From assembly GCF_002902405.1 (NCBI RefSeq), contig NZ_PPQS01000012.1, forward strand, positions 43,568-107,567: a stretch of 64,000 nucleotides of DNA, written 5' to 3'. Source of the stretch: Staphylococcus schweitzeri (lineage in GTDB: Bacteria > Bacillota > Bacilli > Staphylococcales > Staphylococcaceae). This document shows, piece by piece, positions 10,162 through 21,693 of the stretch (its first letter is position 1; the number at the start of each line of letters is the position of its first letter). A model generated the notes under the pieces. The model did no database searches and was not told where the DNA came from. It saw only the letters and a program-made list of their open reading frames with translations. Position numbers and translations under genes: made by a program.

Positions 10162-10190
10162 TTGAAAAAGCAGAAATTGCTTGTTATGCT
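10162..10190 (+). promoter_or_regulatory. Promoter of the purE operon
   Basis: TTGAAA (10162-10167), a 17-base spacer and TATGCT (10185-10190). A TATAAT at 10196-10201 is an alternative -10 but lacks a -35 at proper distance. No guanine riboswitch aptamer is recognisable in the short leader. Confidence 0.55.
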
Positions 10191-10249
10191 ATATCTATAA
10201 TATACAACTAAAGTAATTCACAATTCAAACTTTTGAAAGGGTGTACAAA

Positions 10250-10732
10250 GTGAAAGTAGCAGTCATTATGGGCAGTTCTTCCGATTGGAATATTATGCAA
10301 GAAAGCTGTAACATGTTGGATTATTTTGAAATTCCGTACGAAAAACTAGTTGTGTCAGCACATCGTACGCCAAAAATGATGGTGCGATTTGCTTCCGAAG
10401 CAAGACAAAAAGGTATTGTTATTATAATTGCAGGTGCTGGTGGTGCAGCTCATTTACCAGGAATGGTTGCATCTTTAACAACATTACCAGTCATTGGCGT
10501 TCCAATTGAGACTAAAAGTTTAAAAGGTTTAGATTCTTTACTATCTATTGTACAAATGCCTGGAGGTATTCCGGTTGCTACAACGGCAATAGGTAAGGCG
10601 GGTGCTAAAAATGCTGGGATTCTAGCAGCGAGAATGTTAAGCATCCAAAATGAAAAGATAGTTAAAAAACTCGATCAGTACGAAGCAGCTTTAATGCAGA
10701 AAGTGGAGGATATGCAAAATGATCTTCAGTAA
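10250..10732 (+). CDS. purE: N5-carboxyaminoimidazole ribonucleotide mutase PurE
   Basis: Class I PurE converts N5-CAIR to CAIR in purine synthesis. The GTG at 10250 is chosen because GAAAGG ends 9 bases before it and it gives the family's [13 protein letters not shown] start and 160 residues; a GTG at 10241 is too close to that site. SAHRTP (36-41) and [12 protein letters not shown] (61-72) form the active site. The last 14 bases overlap purK. Compared with remembered S. aureus PurE there are substitutions in the C-terminal 30 residues, pointing to a related species. Confidence 0.95.
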   Translation: MKVAVIMGSSSDWNIMQESCNMLDYFEIPYEKLVVSAHRTPKMMVRFASEARQKGIVIIIAGAGGAAHLPGMVASLTTLPVIGVPIETKSLKGLDSLLSIVQMPGGIPVATTAIGKAGAKNAGILAARMLSIQNEKIVKKLDQYEAALMQKVEDMQNDLQ

Positions 10733-11843
10733 ATTAAAATTTGGTGCGACCATTGGAATTATAGGTGGAGGTCAACTTGGCAAGATGATGGCACAATCAG
10801 CTCAGAAAATGGGATATAAAGTGATAGTGTTAGATCCGAATGAAGATTGCCCGTGTAGATATGTTGCACATTCATTTATACACGCGAATTATGATGATGA
10901 AGCAGCACTTAATCAATTAGGTAACAATTGTGATGTTATTACTTATGAATTCGAAAACATTTCAGCACAAAAATTAAAATTAATGACTGAAAAATTTAAT
11001 ATTCCACAAGGGTACCAAGCTATTCAGTTATTACAAGACCGCTTAACTGAAAAAGAAACATTATTAAATGCAGGTACCCAAGTAGTTCCTTTTCAATCAA
11101 TTAAACAACCTAGTGATATTGATAAAGCAATTGCAACGTTAGGTTATCCATTCATAGTGAAAACAAGATTTGGTGGGTACGATGGCAAAGGTCAAATCTT
11201 AGTAGAAAATCAAGCAGGTTTACAAGATGTTTATGCATTAATTGATAAAAATGAATGTGTCGCTGAAAAATATCTTGAGATTCAAAAAGAAGTATCTCTC
11301 ACTGTTACAAGAGGAATCAACAATCAAATTACTTATTTCCCTTTACAAGAAAATGAACATAGAAATCAAATATTATATAAAACAATTGTTCCGGCACGCA
11401 TAGATAAAGTCGAAGAAGCGAAAGAACAAGTTGAAAAAATCATAAGTGCAATTTATTTTATCGGTACATTTACAGTTGAGTTTTTTATAGATAGAAATAA
11501 CCAACTTTATGTAAATGAAATTGCACCGAGACCACATAATTCCGGACATTATTCGATTGAAGCATGTGACTATTCACAATTTGATACGCATATTTTAGCA
11601 GTTACTGGTCAATCATTACCTAATGAGATTGAATTATTAAAACCAGCAGTAATGATGAACTTGTTAGGTAAAGATTTAAATTTGTTAGAAGAAGAATTTA
11701 CAAAACACCCAGAATGGCATTTACACATTTATGGTAAAAATGAACGTAAAGATAATAGGAAAATGGGTCATATAACGGTATTAACTAATGATATTAATCA
11801 AACTGAACAAGACATGTACGCTAAATTTGAGGGGAGAAATTAA
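10719..11843 (+). CDS. purK: N5-carboxyaminoimidazole ribonucleotide synthetase PurK
   Basis: ATP-grasp enzyme that carboxylates AIR with bicarbonate to N5-CAIR, the substrate of PurE. The 374-residue protein has an N-terminal dinucleotide-like fold ([12 protein letters not shown]), the ATP-grasp region with [12 protein letters not shown], and the metal-binding stretch [13 protein letters not shown]. The start overlaps purE and is preceded by GGAGG inside purE, so the two are translationally coupled. About 15-20 percent of residues appear to differ from S. aureus PurK as I remember it. Confidence 0.96.
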   Translation: MIFSKLKFGATIGIIGGGQLGKMMAQSAQKMGYKVIVLDPNEDCPCRYVAHSFIHANYDDEAALNQLGNNCDVITYEFENISAQKLKLMTEKFNIPQGYQAIQLLQDRLTEKETLLNAGTQVVPFQSIKQPSDIDKAIATLGYPFIVKTRFGGYDGKGQILVENQAGLQDVYALIDKNECVAEKYLEIQKEVSLTVTRGINNQITYFPLQENEHRNQILYKTIVPARIDKVEEAKEQVEKIISAIYFIGTFTVEFFIDRNNQLYVNEIAPRPHNSGHYSIEACDYSQFDTHILAVTGQSLPNEIELLKPAVMMNLLGKDLNLLEEEFTKHPEWHLHIYGKNERKDNRKMGHITVLTNDINQTEQDMYAKFEGRN

Positions 11844-11846
11844 ATC

Positions 11847-12551
11847 ATGACACTTTTATATGAAGGAAAAGCAAAACGTATTTTCTCGACGAATAATAAT
11901 CATGAATTGAGAGTTGAATATAAAGATGATGTAACTGCAGGCAATGGTGCAAAAAAAGATACAATGGTTGGTAAAGGGCGATTAAATAATCAAATTACGT
12001 CAATCATATTTAAACATTTGCAAGAAAAAGGTGTTGAAAGCCATTTTATAAAGCGGTTATCCGATACAGAGCAACTTGTAGAATCAGTTAAAATCATTCC
12101 ATTAGAAGTGGTTGTTCGAAATATTGCGAGTGGATCTATTACTAAACGTCTAGGTTTAGAAAATGGACAAATATTTAAAGAACCACTTGTGGAATTTTTC
12201 TATAAAAACGATGATTTAAATGATCCTTTGATTACTGAAGATCATATCAAATTATTAAATATTGCAAATGATGAAGATATTAAAATATTGAAGATGAAAG
12301 CATTAGCAATCAATGAAGTGTTGAAACAATTCATGGAAGAAATGAATTTAAAATTAGTTGATTTTAAAATTGAGTTTGGAAAAACTGAGACAGGTAAAAT
12401 TTTATTAGCAGATGAAATATCTCCTGATACATGTCGTATTTGGGATAAAGATACAAATGTAAATTTTGATAAAGATGTTTATAGAAATAATACAGGTTCA
12501 TTAATAGAAACATATCAACTATTTTTAAATAAATTGGAGGATTTAAAATAA
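11847..12551 (+). CDS. purC: SAICAR synthetase PurC
   Basis: Joins aspartate to CAIR with ATP to make SAICAR. The 234-residue length is typical. LLYEGKAKR near the N-terminus (nucleotide loop), [11 protein letters not shown], and [14 protein letters not shown] are conserved stretches. The start is 3 bases after the purK stop, and the TAA overlaps the ATG of purS by one base (TAATG). Confidence 0.97.
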   Translation: MTLLYEGKAKRIFSTNNNHELRVEYKDDVTAGNGAKKDTMVGKGRLNNQITSIIFKHLQEKGVESHFIKRLSDTEQLVESVKIIPLEVVVRNIASGSITKRLGLENGQIFKEPLVEFFYKNDDLNDPLITEDHIKLLNIANDEDIKILKMKALAINEVLKQFMEEMNLKLVDFKIEFGKTETGKILLADEISPDTCRIWDKDTNVNFDKDVYRNNTGSLIETYQLFLNKLEDLK

Positions 12552-12811
12552 TGAAAACAATTGAACTACATATCACATTACAGCCGCAAGTATTAGATAC
12601 ACAAGGGCAAACGCTTAATAGAGCAGTACATGACCTAGGTTATTCGCAAGTAAATGATATTCGTGTAGGCAAAGTATTATATATGACGGTTGATGAGGCG
12701 AGTGATGAAAACGTACATAACATCATTACTACACTAAGTGAGAAATTATTTGCCAATACAGTAATCGAAGAGTATAGCTATAAAGTGATTGATGAAAAGG
12801 AGAATGCATAA
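12551..12811 (+). CDS. purS: FGAM synthase subunit PurS
   Basis: An 86-residue subunit of the three-part formylglycinamidine synthase of Gram-positive bacteria, where PurS dimers bridge PurL and PurQ and are needed for ammonia transfer. The small alpha/beta fold with the [17 protein letters not shown] and VRVGK-type stretches is typical. Between purC (one-base overlap) and purQ. Confidence 0.95.
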   Translation: MKTIELHITLQPQVLDTQGQTLNRAVHDLGYSQVNDIRVGKVLYMTVDEASDENVHNIITTLSEKLFANTVIEEYSYKVIDEKENA

Positions 12812-12812
12812 G

Positions 12813-13484
12813 ATGAAGTTTGCAGTTCTTGTCTTTCCGGGTTCCAATTGCGATAGAGATATGTATAATGCTGCCATTAAAAGCGGAGTTGAAGCGGATT
12901 ATGTAGATTATAGAGAGACATCATTAAAAGGATTTGACGGTGTTCTTATTCCTGGAGGTTTCTCATTTGGAGATTACTTAAGATCTGGAGCGATGGCTAG
13001 TGTTGCGCCAATTATTTCTGAAGTTAAACGTTTAGCAGAAGAAGGAAAGCCTGTATTGGGCGTTTGTAATGGGTTTCAGATATTAACAGAGATTGGTTTA
13101 TTACCTGGTGCTTTACTACACAATGATTCTCATTTATTTATTAGTAGAAACGAAGAGTTAGAAATTATTAATAATCAAACATCATTTACAAATTTATATA
13201 AAAAAGGTGAAAAAGTAATATATCCAGTTGCCCATGGAGAAGGACATTATTATTGTACAGATGAAATGTATAAACAATTAATTGATAACAATCAAATTAT
13301 TCTGAAATATGTGAATAATCCGAATGGTTCTTATGCTGATATTGCTGGAATTATAAATAAAGAAGGAAATGTATGTGGTATGATGCCACATCCTGAAAGA
13401 GCATTAGAAAAGTTATTAGGTACTGACAGCGGTGTTAAATTATTTGAAGCAATGGTAAAAAGTTGGAGGGAACAACATGTCTAA
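12813..13484 (+). CDS. purQ: FGAM synthase glutaminase subunit PurQ
   Basis: Class I glutamine amidotransferase that releases ammonia from glutamine for PurL. The ATG at 12813 has AAAGGAGA 9 bases upstream and gives the usual 223-residue protein; an upstream in-frame ATG at 12789 lies within purS and has no ribosome site. The catalytic Cys85 is in GVCNGFQ, and His193/Glu195 are in PHPE. The last 8 bases overlap purL. Confidence 0.96.
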   Translation: MKFAVLVFPGSNCDRDMYNAAIKSGVEADYVDYRETSLKGFDGVLIPGGFSFGDYLRSGAMASVAPIISEVKRLAEEGKPVLGVCNGFQILTEIGLLPGALLHNDSHLFISRNEELEIINNQTSFTNLYKKGEKVIYPVAHGEGHYYCTDEMYKQLIDNNQIILKYVNNPNGSYADIAGIINKEGNVCGMMPHPERALEKLLGTDSGVKLFEAMVKSWREQHV

Positions 13485-15666
13485 ATTTATCGAACCAAGT
13501 GTAGAGGAAATTAAACTTGAAAAAGTATATCAAGATATGGGGTTAAGTGATCAAGAATATGAAAAGGTTTGTGACATTTTAGGCAGACAACCAAATTTTA
13601 CAGAAACTGGTATCTTTTCTGTAATGTGGAGTGAACATTGTTCTTATAAACATTCTAAACCATTTTTAAAGCAGTTTCCTACGACAGGTGAACATGTATT
13701 AATGGGACCAGGTGAAGGTGCTGGGGTTGTTGATATTGGTGATAATCAGGCCGTAGTATTTAAAGTCGAATCTCATAATCATCCATCTGCAATCGAACCA
13801 TATCAAGGTGCAGCCACAGGTGTGGGTGGAATTATTCGTGATATTGTGTCAATCGGTGCGAGGCCAATCAACTTATTAAACAGTCTTAGATTTGGAGAAT
13901 TGGATAATAAGCAGAACCAACGATTACTTAAAGGTGTTGTTAAAGGTATTGGTGGCTATGGTAATTGTATCGGCATACCAACAACAGCTGGTGAAATTGA
14001 ATTTGATGAACGATACGATGGCAATCCACTAGTTAATGCAATGTGTGTTGGTGTTATAGATCATGACATGATTCAAAAAGGTACAGCAAAAGGTATTGGC
14101 AATTCAGTTATCTATGTTGGTTTGAAAACAGGTCGTGATGGTATCCATGGAGCTACTTTTGCTTCTGAAGAATTAACTGAAGAAAGTGAAAGTAAACGTC
14201 CATCTGTCCAAATAGGAGACCCATTTGTAGGGAAAAAATTAATGGAAGCTACGCTTGAAGCAATCACATTTGATGAATTAGTTGGTATTCAAGATATGGG
14301 TGCAGCTGGCTTAACATCATCATCTTCTGAAATGGCCGCAAAAGGTGGCAGTGGATTGCACTTACGATTGGACCAAGTCCCAACTCGTGAACCAGGTATC
14401 TCACCATATGAAATGATGTTGTCTGAAACACAAGAACGTATGTTACTAGTTGTTGAAAAAGGAACAGAACAGAAGTTTTTAGATTTATTTGATAAACATG
14501 AACTAGATAGTGCAGTAATTGGTGAAGTTACAGATACCAATCGTTTTGTTTTAACATATGAAGATGAAGTTTTTGCTGATATTCCTGTTGAACCACTTGC
14601 TGATGAAGCGCCTGTATATATTTTAGAAGGAGAAGAAAAATACTACAATACTTCAAAAAATGACTATAGCCAAATCGATGTTAAAGATACATTCTTTAAA
14701 TTGTTACAACATCCAACACTTGCATCAAAACATTATTTATATGATCAATATGATCAACAAGTTGGTGCAAACACAATTATTAAGCCAGGACTTCAAGCTT
14801 CTGTTGTACGTGTAGAAGGTACTAATAAAGCTATTGCTTCAACAATTGATGGAGAAGCACGATACGTATATAACAATCCATATGAAGGTGGAAAGATGGT
14901 TGTAGCAGAAGCATATCGTAATTTAATTGCCGTAGGAGCAACACCATTAGCAATGACAGACTGCTTGAATTATGGTTCCCCTGAAAAGAAAGAAATTTAT
15001 CAACAACTAATCGATTCAACTAAAGGTATGGCAGAAGCTTGCGACATACTTAAAACACCTGTTGTTTCTGGAAATGTGTCATTATATAACGAAACGAAAG
15101 GGACTTCTATTTTCCCAACGCCAGTCGTTGGAATGGTTGGTTTAATTGAAAATGTTGATTATTTAAATGATTTCGAGCCACAGGTTGGTGATAAGTTATA
15201 TTTAATTGGTGATACTAAAGATGACTTTGGTGGTAGCCAACTTGAAAAGTTAATTTACGGTAGAGTAAATCACGAATTCGAAGCACTTGATTTAAGTTCG
15301 GAAGTTGCAAAAGGTGAGGCAATTAAAACAGCAATTCGTGATGGCAAAATTTCTCATGTACAAACAGTTGGTAAAGGTGGCTTATTGTTAACGTTAGCCA
15401 AAATAAGTGCTCATTACGGAATTGGACTTAATACTTCTATTGATTTAACAAATGCTCAATTATTTAGTGAAACACAAGGGCGTTATGTTGTATCTGTTAA
15501 AGCAGGTGAAACATTAAATATTGGTCATGCAGTTGAAATCGGTCGATTAACTGATAGTGATAATTTCAAAGTAACAACGCCATTTACTGAAGTTAGCGAA
15601 AATGTTTCAGATATTAAAGAAATATGGGAAGGGGCTATTGCTCAATGTTTAACTACTCAGGATTAA
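13477..15666 (+). CDS. purL: FGAM synthase large subunit PurL
   Basis: The ATP-dependent synthase subunit, converting FGAR to FGAM. At 729 residues it is the short form that works with PurS and PurQ. Visible features are [13 protein letters not shown] near residue 50 and the AIRS-type loops [20 protein letters not shown] and KVETHNHP-like region. The ATG overlaps the purQ end and is preceded by GGAGG. The 3' end overlaps purF by 22 bases. Confidence 0.97.
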   Translation: MSKFIEPSVEEIKLEKVYQDMGLSDQEYEKVCDILGRQPNFTETGIFSVMWSEHCSYKHSKPFLKQFPTTGEHVLMGPGEGAGVVDIGDNQAVVFKVESHNHPSAIEPYQGAATGVGGIIRDIVSIGARPINLLNSLRFGELDNKQNQRLLKGVVKGIGGYGNCIGIPTTAGEIEFDERYDGNPLVNAMCVGVIDHDMIQKGTAKGIGNSVIYVGLKTGRDGIHGATFASEELTEESESKRPSVQIGDPFVGKKLMEATLEAITFDELVGIQDMGAAGLTSSSSEMAAKGGSGLHLRLDQVPTREPGISPYEMMLSETQERMLLVVEKGTEQKFLDLFDKHELDSAVIGEVTDTNRFVLTYEDEVFADIPVEPLADEAPVYILEGEEKYYNTSKNDYSQIDVKDTFFKLLQHPTLASKHYLYDQYDQQVGANTIIKPGLQASVVRVEGTNKAIASTIDGEARYVYNNPYEGGKMVVAEAYRNLIAVGATPLAMTDCLNYGSPEKKEIYQQLIDSTKGMAEACDILKTPVVSGNVSLYNETKGTSIFPTPVVGMVGLIENVDYLNDFEPQVGDKLYLIGDTKDDFGGSQLEKLIYGRVNHEFEALDLSSEVAKGEAIKTAIRDGKISHVQTVGKGGLLLTLAKISAHYGIGLNTSIDLTNAQLFSETQGRYVVSVKAGETLNIGHAVEIGRLTDSDNFKVTTPFTEVSENVSDIKEIWEGAIAQCLTTQD

Positions 15667-17129
15667 ACGAAGAATGTGGCGTATTTGGTATTTGGAATCA
15701 TCCTGAAGCAGCACAATTAACTTATATGGGACTTCATAGTTTGCAACATCGAGGACAAGAAGGTGCAGGTATTGTTGTTTCTAACCATGATGAATTAAAA
15801 GGTGAACGTGGGCTTGGATTATTAACTGAAGCTATTAAAAATCATCAAATGGAACAGCTGAAAGGATATGAGCATGCAATCGGCCATGTTCGTTACGCAA
15901 CATCAGGTAATAAAGGTATTGAAAATATTCAGCCATTTTTGTATCACTTTTACGATATGAGTGTAGGTATTTGTCATAATGGCAACCTTATTAATGCACA
16001 ATCGTTACGTAGAAATTTGGAAAAACAAGGTGCCATTTTTCATTCATCGTCAGATACTGAAGTAATCATGCATTTGATTCGTCGCAGTAAGGCGCCAACT
16101 TTTGAAGAAGCATTGAAAGAAAGTCTTCGCAAAGTTAAAGGTGGGTTTACTTTTGCTATTTTAACGAAGGATGCTTTATATGGTGCTGTTGATCCAAATG
16201 CGATTAGACCTCTTGTTGTAGGTAAAATGAAAGATAATACGTATATTCTTGCTAGTGAAACATGTGCGATTGATGTGTTAGGCGCAGAATTTGTCCAAGA
16301 TATTCATGCAGGTGAATATGTTGTAATTAATGACGAAGGTATTACTGTTAAATCTTATACACATCATACGATAACGGCTATTTCTGCTATGGAATATATT
16401 TATTTTGCAAGACCAGATTCAACTATTGCTGGCAAAAATGTTCATGCAGTTCGAAAAGCGTCGGGTAAAAAGTTAGCGCAAGAAAGTCCAGTTGATGCAG
16501 ATATGGTGATTGGTGTGCCGAATTCTTCATTATCAGCTGCTAGTGGATATGCAGAAGAAATTGGTTTGCCATATGAAATGGGACTTGTAAAAAACCAATA
16601 TGTTGCCAGAACATTTATTCAACCAACTCAAGAACTACGTGAACAAGGTGTAAGAGTGAAGTTATCTGCAGTGAAAGATATTGTAGATGGTAAAAATATC
16701 ATACTTGTTGACGACTCGATTGTTAGAGGAACGACAATTCGTCGTATTGTGAAAATGTTAAAGGATTCCGGTGCGAATAAAGTCCACGTACGAATAGCAT
16801 CTCCAGAATTTATGTTTCCAAGTTTCTATGGTATCGATGTTTCAACGACTGCTGAATTAATTTCTGCAAGTAAATCACCAGAAGAGATAAAGGATTATAT
16901 AGGCGCTGACTCTTTGGCATATCTAACAGTAGATGGATTAATCGAATCAATCGGCTTAGATTATGATGCACCATACAGTGGCTTATGTGTAGAAAGTTTT
17001 ACAGGTGATTATCCTGCAGGACTTTATGATTATGAGGCGAATTATAAAGCGCATTTAAGTGAGAGACAGAAACAATATATTTCTAAAAATAAACATTTTT
17101 TTGATAGCGAGGGAAATTTAAATGTCTAA
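15645..17129 (+). CDS. purF: Amidophosphoribosyltransferase PurF
   Basis: First committed enzyme of purine synthesis: PRPP plus glutamine to phosphoribosylamine. The ATG at 15645 is chosen for its AAGGGG ribosome site; it predicts a 10-residue propeptide ending in NEE, so that Cys11 becomes the N-terminal nucleophile after self-cleavage. The N-terminal Ntn glutaminase domain contains GHVRYATSG, and the C-terminal phosphoribosyltransferase domain has the PRPP loop [10 protein letters not shown] (about 355-364) followed by Ile365, where Bacillus has Ser. 494 residues, the usual length. Confidence 0.96.
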   Translation: MFNYSGLNEECGVFGIWNHPEAAQLTYMGLHSLQHRGQEGAGIVVSNHDELKGERGLGLLTEAIKNHQMEQLKGYEHAIGHVRYATSGNKGIENIQPFLYHFYDMSVGICHNGNLINAQSLRRNLEKQGAIFHSSSDTEVIMHLIRRSKAPTFEEALKESLRKVKGGFTFAILTKDALYGAVDPNAIRPLVVGKMKDNTYILASETCAIDVLGAEFVQDIHAGEYVVINDEGITVKSYTHHTITAISAMEYIYFARPDSTIAGKNVHAVRKASGKKLAQESPVDADMVIGVPNSSLSAASGYAEEIGLPYEMGLVKNQYVARTFIQPTQELREQGVRVKLSAVKDIVDGKNIILVDDSIVRGTTIRRIVKMLKDSGANKVHVRIASPEFMFPSFYGIDVSTTAELISASKSPEEIKDYIGADSLAYLTVDGLIESIGLDYDAPYSGLCVESFTGDYPAGLYDYEANYKAHLSERQKQYISKNKHFFDSEGNLNV

Positions 17130-18150
17130 AGCATATGAACAATCTGGTGTGAATATCCATGCTGGTTATGAAGCGGTAGAAAGAATGTCGAGTCATGTTA
17201 AACGTACGATGCGTAAAGAAGTTATTGGTGGTTTAGGAGGGTTTGGTGCTACTTTTGATTTGTCAGAATTAAATATGACAGCACCAGTATTAGTTTCCGG
17301 TACCGACGGTGTTGGTACGAAATTGAAATTAGCGATAGATAATGGTAAACATGATTCAATCGGTATCGATGCAGTTGCGATGTGTGTCAATGATATTTTA
17401 ACAACGGGTGCTGAACCATTATACTTTTTAGATTACATTGCTACGAACAAAGTTGTGCCAGAAATAATTGAACAAATAGTGAAAGGAATTAGTGATGCAT
17501 GTGTAGAAACGAATACCGCATTAATAGGTGGAGAAACTGCTGAAATGGGAGAAATGTATCACGAAGGCGAGTACGATGTAGCAGGTTTTGCAGTTGGTGC
17601 AGTAGAAAAAGCTGACTATATCGATGGTTCACAAGTTAAAGAAGGTCAAGTGATTATTGGCCTTGCTTCTAGTGGTATTCACTCAAATGGTTATAGTTTA
17701 GTACGTAAATTAATTCAAAAGTCAGGTATTGATTTATCTACTGAATTTGATAATAGAACATTTATTGACGTATTTTTGGAACCAACAAGATTATATGTTA
17801 GACCTGTACTTGCTTTGAAAAAGCACATCTCTATAAAAGCAATGAACCATATTACTGGTGGAGGATTTTATGAAAACATACCACGTGCGTTACCAGAAGG
17901 TTATGCTGCACAAATTGATGTAAAATCGTTCCCAACACCAAAAATATTTGATTGGTTACAACAACAAGGCGAAATTGAAACAACAGAAATGTATAACATA
18001 TTCAATATGGGTATCGGTTATACAGTTATTGTAGACGAAAAAGACGCGACACGTGCTTTGGATATTTTAAAAGAAGAAGGTGTCGAAGCATATCGAATTG
18101 GTCAAATAGTAAAGAATGAAGATTTGGCAATTGAGTTGTTGGGGGTATAA
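17122..18150 (+). CDS. purM: AIR synthetase PurM
   Basis: Cyclises FGAM to AIR with ATP. The 342-residue protein has the family signature GTDGVGTK near residue 60, the GGETAEM nucleotide-site stretch and [12 protein letters not shown]. The start overlaps purF by 8 bases with GAGGG upstream, and purN begins 3 bases after its stop. Confidence 0.97.
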   Translation: MSKAYEQSGVNIHAGYEAVERMSSHVKRTMRKEVIGGLGGFGATFDLSELNMTAPVLVSGTDGVGTKLKLAIDNGKHDSIGIDAVAMCVNDILTTGAEPLYFLDYIATNKVVPEIIEQIVKGISDACVETNTALIGGETAEMGEMYHEGEYDVAGFAVGAVEKADYIDGSQVKEGQVIIGLASSGIHSNGYSLVRKLIQKSGIDLSTEFDNRTFIDVFLEPTRLYVRPVLALKKHISIKAMNHITGGGFYENIPRALPEGYAAQIDVKSFPTPKIFDWLQQQGEIETTEMYNIFNMGIGYTVIVDEKDATRALDILKEEGVEAYRIGQIVKNEDLAIELLGV

Positions 18151-18152
18151 CA

Positions 18153-18719
18153 ATGGTTAAGATTGCAATTTTTGCATCAGGTTCAGGAAGTAACTTTGAA
18201 AATATCGTTGAACATGTTGAATCAGGAAAATTAGAAAATATCGAGATTACAGCTTTATATACGGATCATCAAGATGCATTTTGTATAGATAGAGCAAAGA
18301 GACATCAAATTTCTGTATATATAAATGAACCAAAACAATTCAGTTCAAAGGCGCATTATGAGCAACACTTACTAACATTATTAAACAAAGATCAGGTGGA
18401 GTGGATTATTTTAGCTGGTTATATGCGATTAATTGGTCCAGACTTATTAGCTTCATATGAAGGGAAAATTTTAAATATACATCCATCACTATTGCCGAAA
18501 TATAAGGGGATTGACGCAATAGGACAAGCTTATCAAAGTGGTGATTCAATCACAGGTTCAACAGTTCATTATGTTGATAGTGGAATGGATACGGGAGAAA
18601 TTATAGAACAAAGACAATGTGATATTAGACCGGGCGAATCGAAAGAACAATTAGAAGAGAAAGTTAAGCGATTGGAATATGAATTATATCCAAGTGTTAT
18701 AGCTAAAATTGTAAAATAA
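18153..18719 (+). CDS. purN: GAR transformylase PurN
   Basis: Transfers formyl from 10-formyl-THF to GAR. The catalytic triad is visible as Asn108, His110 ([12 protein letters not shown]) and Asp146 (SGMDTG). 188 residues, the normal length. The phosphate loop is ASGSGSNF at the N-terminus. GGGGG-type ribosome site overlaps the end of purM. Its cofactor is produced by FolD, encoded divergently from this operon. Confidence 0.97.
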   Translation: MVKIAIFASGSGSNFENIVEHVESGKLENIEITALYTDHQDAFCIDRAKRHQISVYINEPKQFSSKAHYEQHLLTLLNKDQVEWIILAGYMRLIGPDLLASYEGKILNIHPSLLPKYKGIDAIGQAYQSGDSITGSTVHYVDSGMDTGEIIEQRQCDIRPGESKEQLEEKVKRLEYELYPSVIAKIVK

Positions 18720-18733
18720 GGAGTATATTTGTG

Positions 18734-20212
18734 ATGAAAAAAGCTATTTTAAGCGTATCAAATAAAACAGGTATTGTAGAGTTTGCTAAAGCGTTAACTC
18801 AGTTAGATTATGAATTATATTCTACCGGAGGAACGAAACGTACATTAGATGAAGCAAATATCCCCGTTCATTCTGTTTCAGAATTAACGCATTTTCCTGA
18901 AATCATGGACGGACGTGTGAAGACATTGCATCCAGCTGTTCACGGAGGTATTTTAGCCGATAGAAATAAACAACAGCACTTGAATGAAATATCAGAACAA
19001 CAAATTGATTTAATAGATATGGTTGTTGTTAATTTATATCCATTCCAACAAACTGTTGCAAATCCCGACGTAACAATGGATGAAGCTATTGAAAATATAG
19101 ATATCGGTGGACCAACTATGTTGCGTGCTGCGGCTAAAAACTATAAACATGTGACTACAATTGTGCATCCTTCTGATTATAATGAAGTATTGGAACGCTT
19201 AAACAATGATTCATTAGATGAAGAGTTTAGAAAATCATTAATGATTAAAGTATATGAACATACTGCAGAATATGATTCAGCGATTGTACGTTTCTTTAAA
19301 GGGGACCAAGAAACGTTAAGATATGGTGAGAACCCTCAACAATCAGCATATTTTGTAAGAACTTCAAATGCAAAGCACACGATTGCAGGCGCTAAACAAT
19401 TACATGGGAAACAATTAAGTTATAACAATATTAAAGATGCAGATGCTACGTTAGCCTTAGTAAAAAAATTTGATACTCCAGCAGCAGTTGCAGTTAAGCA
19501 TATGAATCCTTGTGGTGTTGGTATCGGTGATACTATTGAACAAGCTTTTCAACATGCTTTTGAAGCGGATAGTCAATCGATTTTTGGTGGGATTGTTGCA
19601 TTAAATCGAACTGTAACTCCTGAATTAGCAGAGCAATTGCACAGTATTTTTCTAGAAGTTATTATTGCTCCTAAATTTACAGATGAAGCTTTAAATGTTT
19701 TGACTCAAAAGAAAAATGTGAGATTGTTAGAGATTGATATGACATTGGACAGTAATGAAGAAGAATTTGTCTCTGTATCTGGTGGATATTTAGTTCAAGA
19801 TAAAGATAACTATGTTGTTCCAAAAGAAGAAATGAAAATTGTAACAGAAGTTGAGCCAACAGATGAACAATGGGAAGCAATGTTACTTGGATGGAAAGTC
19901 GTACCTTCAGTGAAAAGTAATGCGATTATATTATGTAATAACAAACAAACTGTTGGTATTGGTGCAGGTCAAATGAATCGTGTTGGTGCAGCTAAAATTG
20001 CATTAGAAAGAGCAATTGAAATCAATGATGGTGTTGCATTAGTATCGGATGGATTTTTCCCTATGGGTGACACAGTTGAACTTGCAGCTCAACATGGCAT
20101 TAAAGCAATCATTCAACCAGGTGGTTCAATTAAAGACCAGGAATCAATTGATATGGCAAATAAACATGGTATTGCAATGGTTATTACAGGCACTCGACAT
20201 TTTAAACATTAA
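18734..20212 (+). CDS. purH: AICAR transformylase/IMP cyclohydrolase PurH
   Basis: Bifunctional enzyme of the last two steps to IMP. The N-terminal MGS-like cyclohydrolase domain spans about 1-195, with STGGTKRTL and the HPAVHGGIL region. The C-terminal transformylase domain carries the catalytic Lys-His pair in [16 protein letters not shown] is 10 bases before the ATG at 18734; a GTG one codon earlier is also possible. 492 residues from the ATG, as usual. Confidence 0.96.
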   Translation: MKKAILSVSNKTGIVEFAKALTQLDYELYSTGGTKRTLDEANIPVHSVSELTHFPEIMDGRVKTLHPAVHGGILADRNKQQHLNEISEQQIDLIDMVVVNLYPFQQTVANPDVTMDEAIENIDIGGPTMLRAAAKNYKHVTTIVHPSDYNEVLERLNNDSLDEEFRKSLMIKVYEHTAEYDSAIVRFFKGDQETLRYGENPQQSAYFVRTSNAKHTIAGAKQLHGKQLSYNNIKDADATLALVKKFDTPAAVAVKHMNPCGVGIGDTIEQAFQHAFEADSQSIFGGIVALNRTVTPELAEQLHSIFLEVIIAPKFTDEALNVLTQKKNVRLLEIDMTLDSNEEEFVSVSGGYLVQDKDNYVVPKEEMKIVTEVEPTDEQWEAMLLGWKVVPSVKSNAIILCNNKQTVGIGAGQMNRVGAAKIALERAIEINDGVALVSDGFFPMGDTVELAAQHGIKAIIQPGGSIKDQESIDMANKHGIAMVITGTRHFKH

Positions 20213-20234
20213 TTTTAAAGGGGCGTAACATTAG

Positions 20235-21473
20235 ATGAATGTATTAGTAATAGGTGCTGGTGGTCGTGAGCATGCACTAGCATATAAACTTAATCAATCA
20301 GACAGTGTAAAACAAATTTATGTAATTCCTGGTAACGAAGCAATGTCACCAGTTGCTGAAGTACATACTGAAATTGCTGAATCAGATCACCAAGCGATAC
20401 TTGAATTTGCAAAAAGTCAAAATATTGATTGGGTAGTTATAGGTCCAGAACAACCATTGATTGATGGTTTGGCAGATATTTTACGTGAAGATGGTTTCAA
20501 AGTATTCGGACCAAACAAACAAGCAGCACAAATCGAGGGATCGAAATTATTTGCTAAAAAAATAATGGAAAAATATGATATTCCGACAGCAGATTATAAA
20601 GAAGTTGATTGTAAAAAAGATGCATTATTATATATTGAAGACTGTGAATTACCAGTTGTCATTAAAAAAGACGGTTTAGCAGCTGGTAAAGGTGTAATCA
20701 TTGTGGATACAATTGAAGCAGCAAGAAGTGCAATAGAAATCATGTATGGTGAAGAAGAAGAAGGTACGGTAGTATTCGAAACTTTCTTAGAAGGTGAAGA
20801 ATTTTCATTAATGACCTTTGTCAATGGAAATTTAGCAGTGCCATTTGATTGTATTGCACAAGATCATAAGCGTGCATATGATAACGATGAAGGACCAAAT
20901 ACAGGTGGCATGGGTGCTTATTGTCCAGTTCCACATATAAGTGATGATGTGTTGAAATTGACTAATGAGACAATTGCTCAACCGATTGCTCAAGCAATGT
21001 TAAATGAAGGTTATCATTTCTTTGGTGTCTTATATATTGGTGCTATTTTAACTAAAGATGGACCGAAAGTAATTGAGTTTAATGCTCGTTTTGGAGATCC
21101 TGAAGCACAAGTATTATTAAGTCGCATGGAAAGTGACTTAATGCAACATATTATTGATTTAGATGAAGGTAAAGAAATTCATTTTAAATGGAAAGATGAA
21201 ACAATTGTTGGAGTAATGTTAGCTTCAAAAGGGTATCCAGATACGTATGAAAAAGGACATGAAGTAAGTGGTTTTGACTTAAATGAAAACTATTTTATTA
21301 GTGGATTGCGAAAGCAAGGAGATACATTTGTGACATCGGGTGGTAGAGTCATACTTGCCGTAGGAAAAGGTAACAATGTCGCAGAAGCACAACGAGATGC
21401 ATATGATAAAGTATCACATATTAGAAGTGACCATTTATTCTATCGTCACGACATTGCGAATAAAGCATTGTAA
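20235..21473 (+). CDS. purD: GAR synthetase PurD
   Basis: ATP-grasp ligase joining glycine to phosphoribosylamine. The 412-residue protein starts with the [15 protein letters not shown] motif, has the ATP-grasp stretch [12 protein letters not shown], and [10 protein letters not shown] and [11 protein letters not shown] in the active site. It ends in ANKAL, about three residues shorter than I recall for S. aureus. Last gene of the operon, followed by a strong terminator. Confidence 0.97.
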   Translation: MNVLVIGAGGREHALAYKLNQSDSVKQIYVIPGNEAMSPVAEVHTEIAESDHQAILEFAKSQNIDWVVIGPEQPLIDGLADILREDGFKVFGPNKQAAQIEGSKLFAKKIMEKYDIPTADYKEVDCKKDALLYIEDCELPVVIKKDGLAAGKGVIIVDTIEAARSAIEIMYGEEEEGTVVFETFLEGEEFSLMTFVNGNLAVPFDCIAQDHKRAYDNDEGPNTGGMGAYCPVPHISDDVLKLTNETIAQPIAQAMLNEGYHFFGVLYIGAILTKDGPKVIEFNARFGDPEAQVLLSRMESDLMQHIIDLDEGKEIHFKWKDETIVGVMLASKGYPDTYEKGHEVSGFDLNENYFISGLRKQGDTFVTSGGRVILAVGKGNNVAEAQRDAYDKVSHIRSDHLFYRHDIANKAL

Positions 21474-21490
21474 CGTAAATAACATCACAT

Positions 21491-21546
21491 AAATACCGCC
21501 ACACATTGTATATTGCGTAATGCTACAATGTGTGGCGGTATTTTTA
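21491..21546 (+). terminator. Terminator of the pur operon
   Basis: A 20-bp perfect stem (21491-21510 with 21524-21543) is followed by a T-run. It begins 17 bases after the purD stop. Confidence 0.95.
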
Positions 21547-21558
21547 ATATACAATTTC

Positions 21559-21614
21559 GAAGAGAGCCACAACATGTTTGGATGAACAATATAACATGTT
21601 TGTGGCCTCTCTTT
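21559..21614. repeat. Second large inverted repeat between purD and ykoC
   Basis: Arms of about 20 bases (21560-21578 and 21593-21613) pair with two single-base bulges. The T-tract is weak on both strands. It may help end ykoC transcription on the minus strand, whose stop is at 21694. Confidence 0.5.
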
Positions 21615-21693
21615 GAAGTATTATGGAATAAATGGTTTTCTTTTCTATACAAATGAATTTCTAACTTTATATCTATACAATTATGGATAAAAT

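Noticed and set aside
10196..10201. TATAAT as the main -10 of the pur operon
   Set aside because: No -35 at 16-18 bases; TTGAAA-N17-TATGCT just upstream is better spaced and adjoins the PurBoxes.
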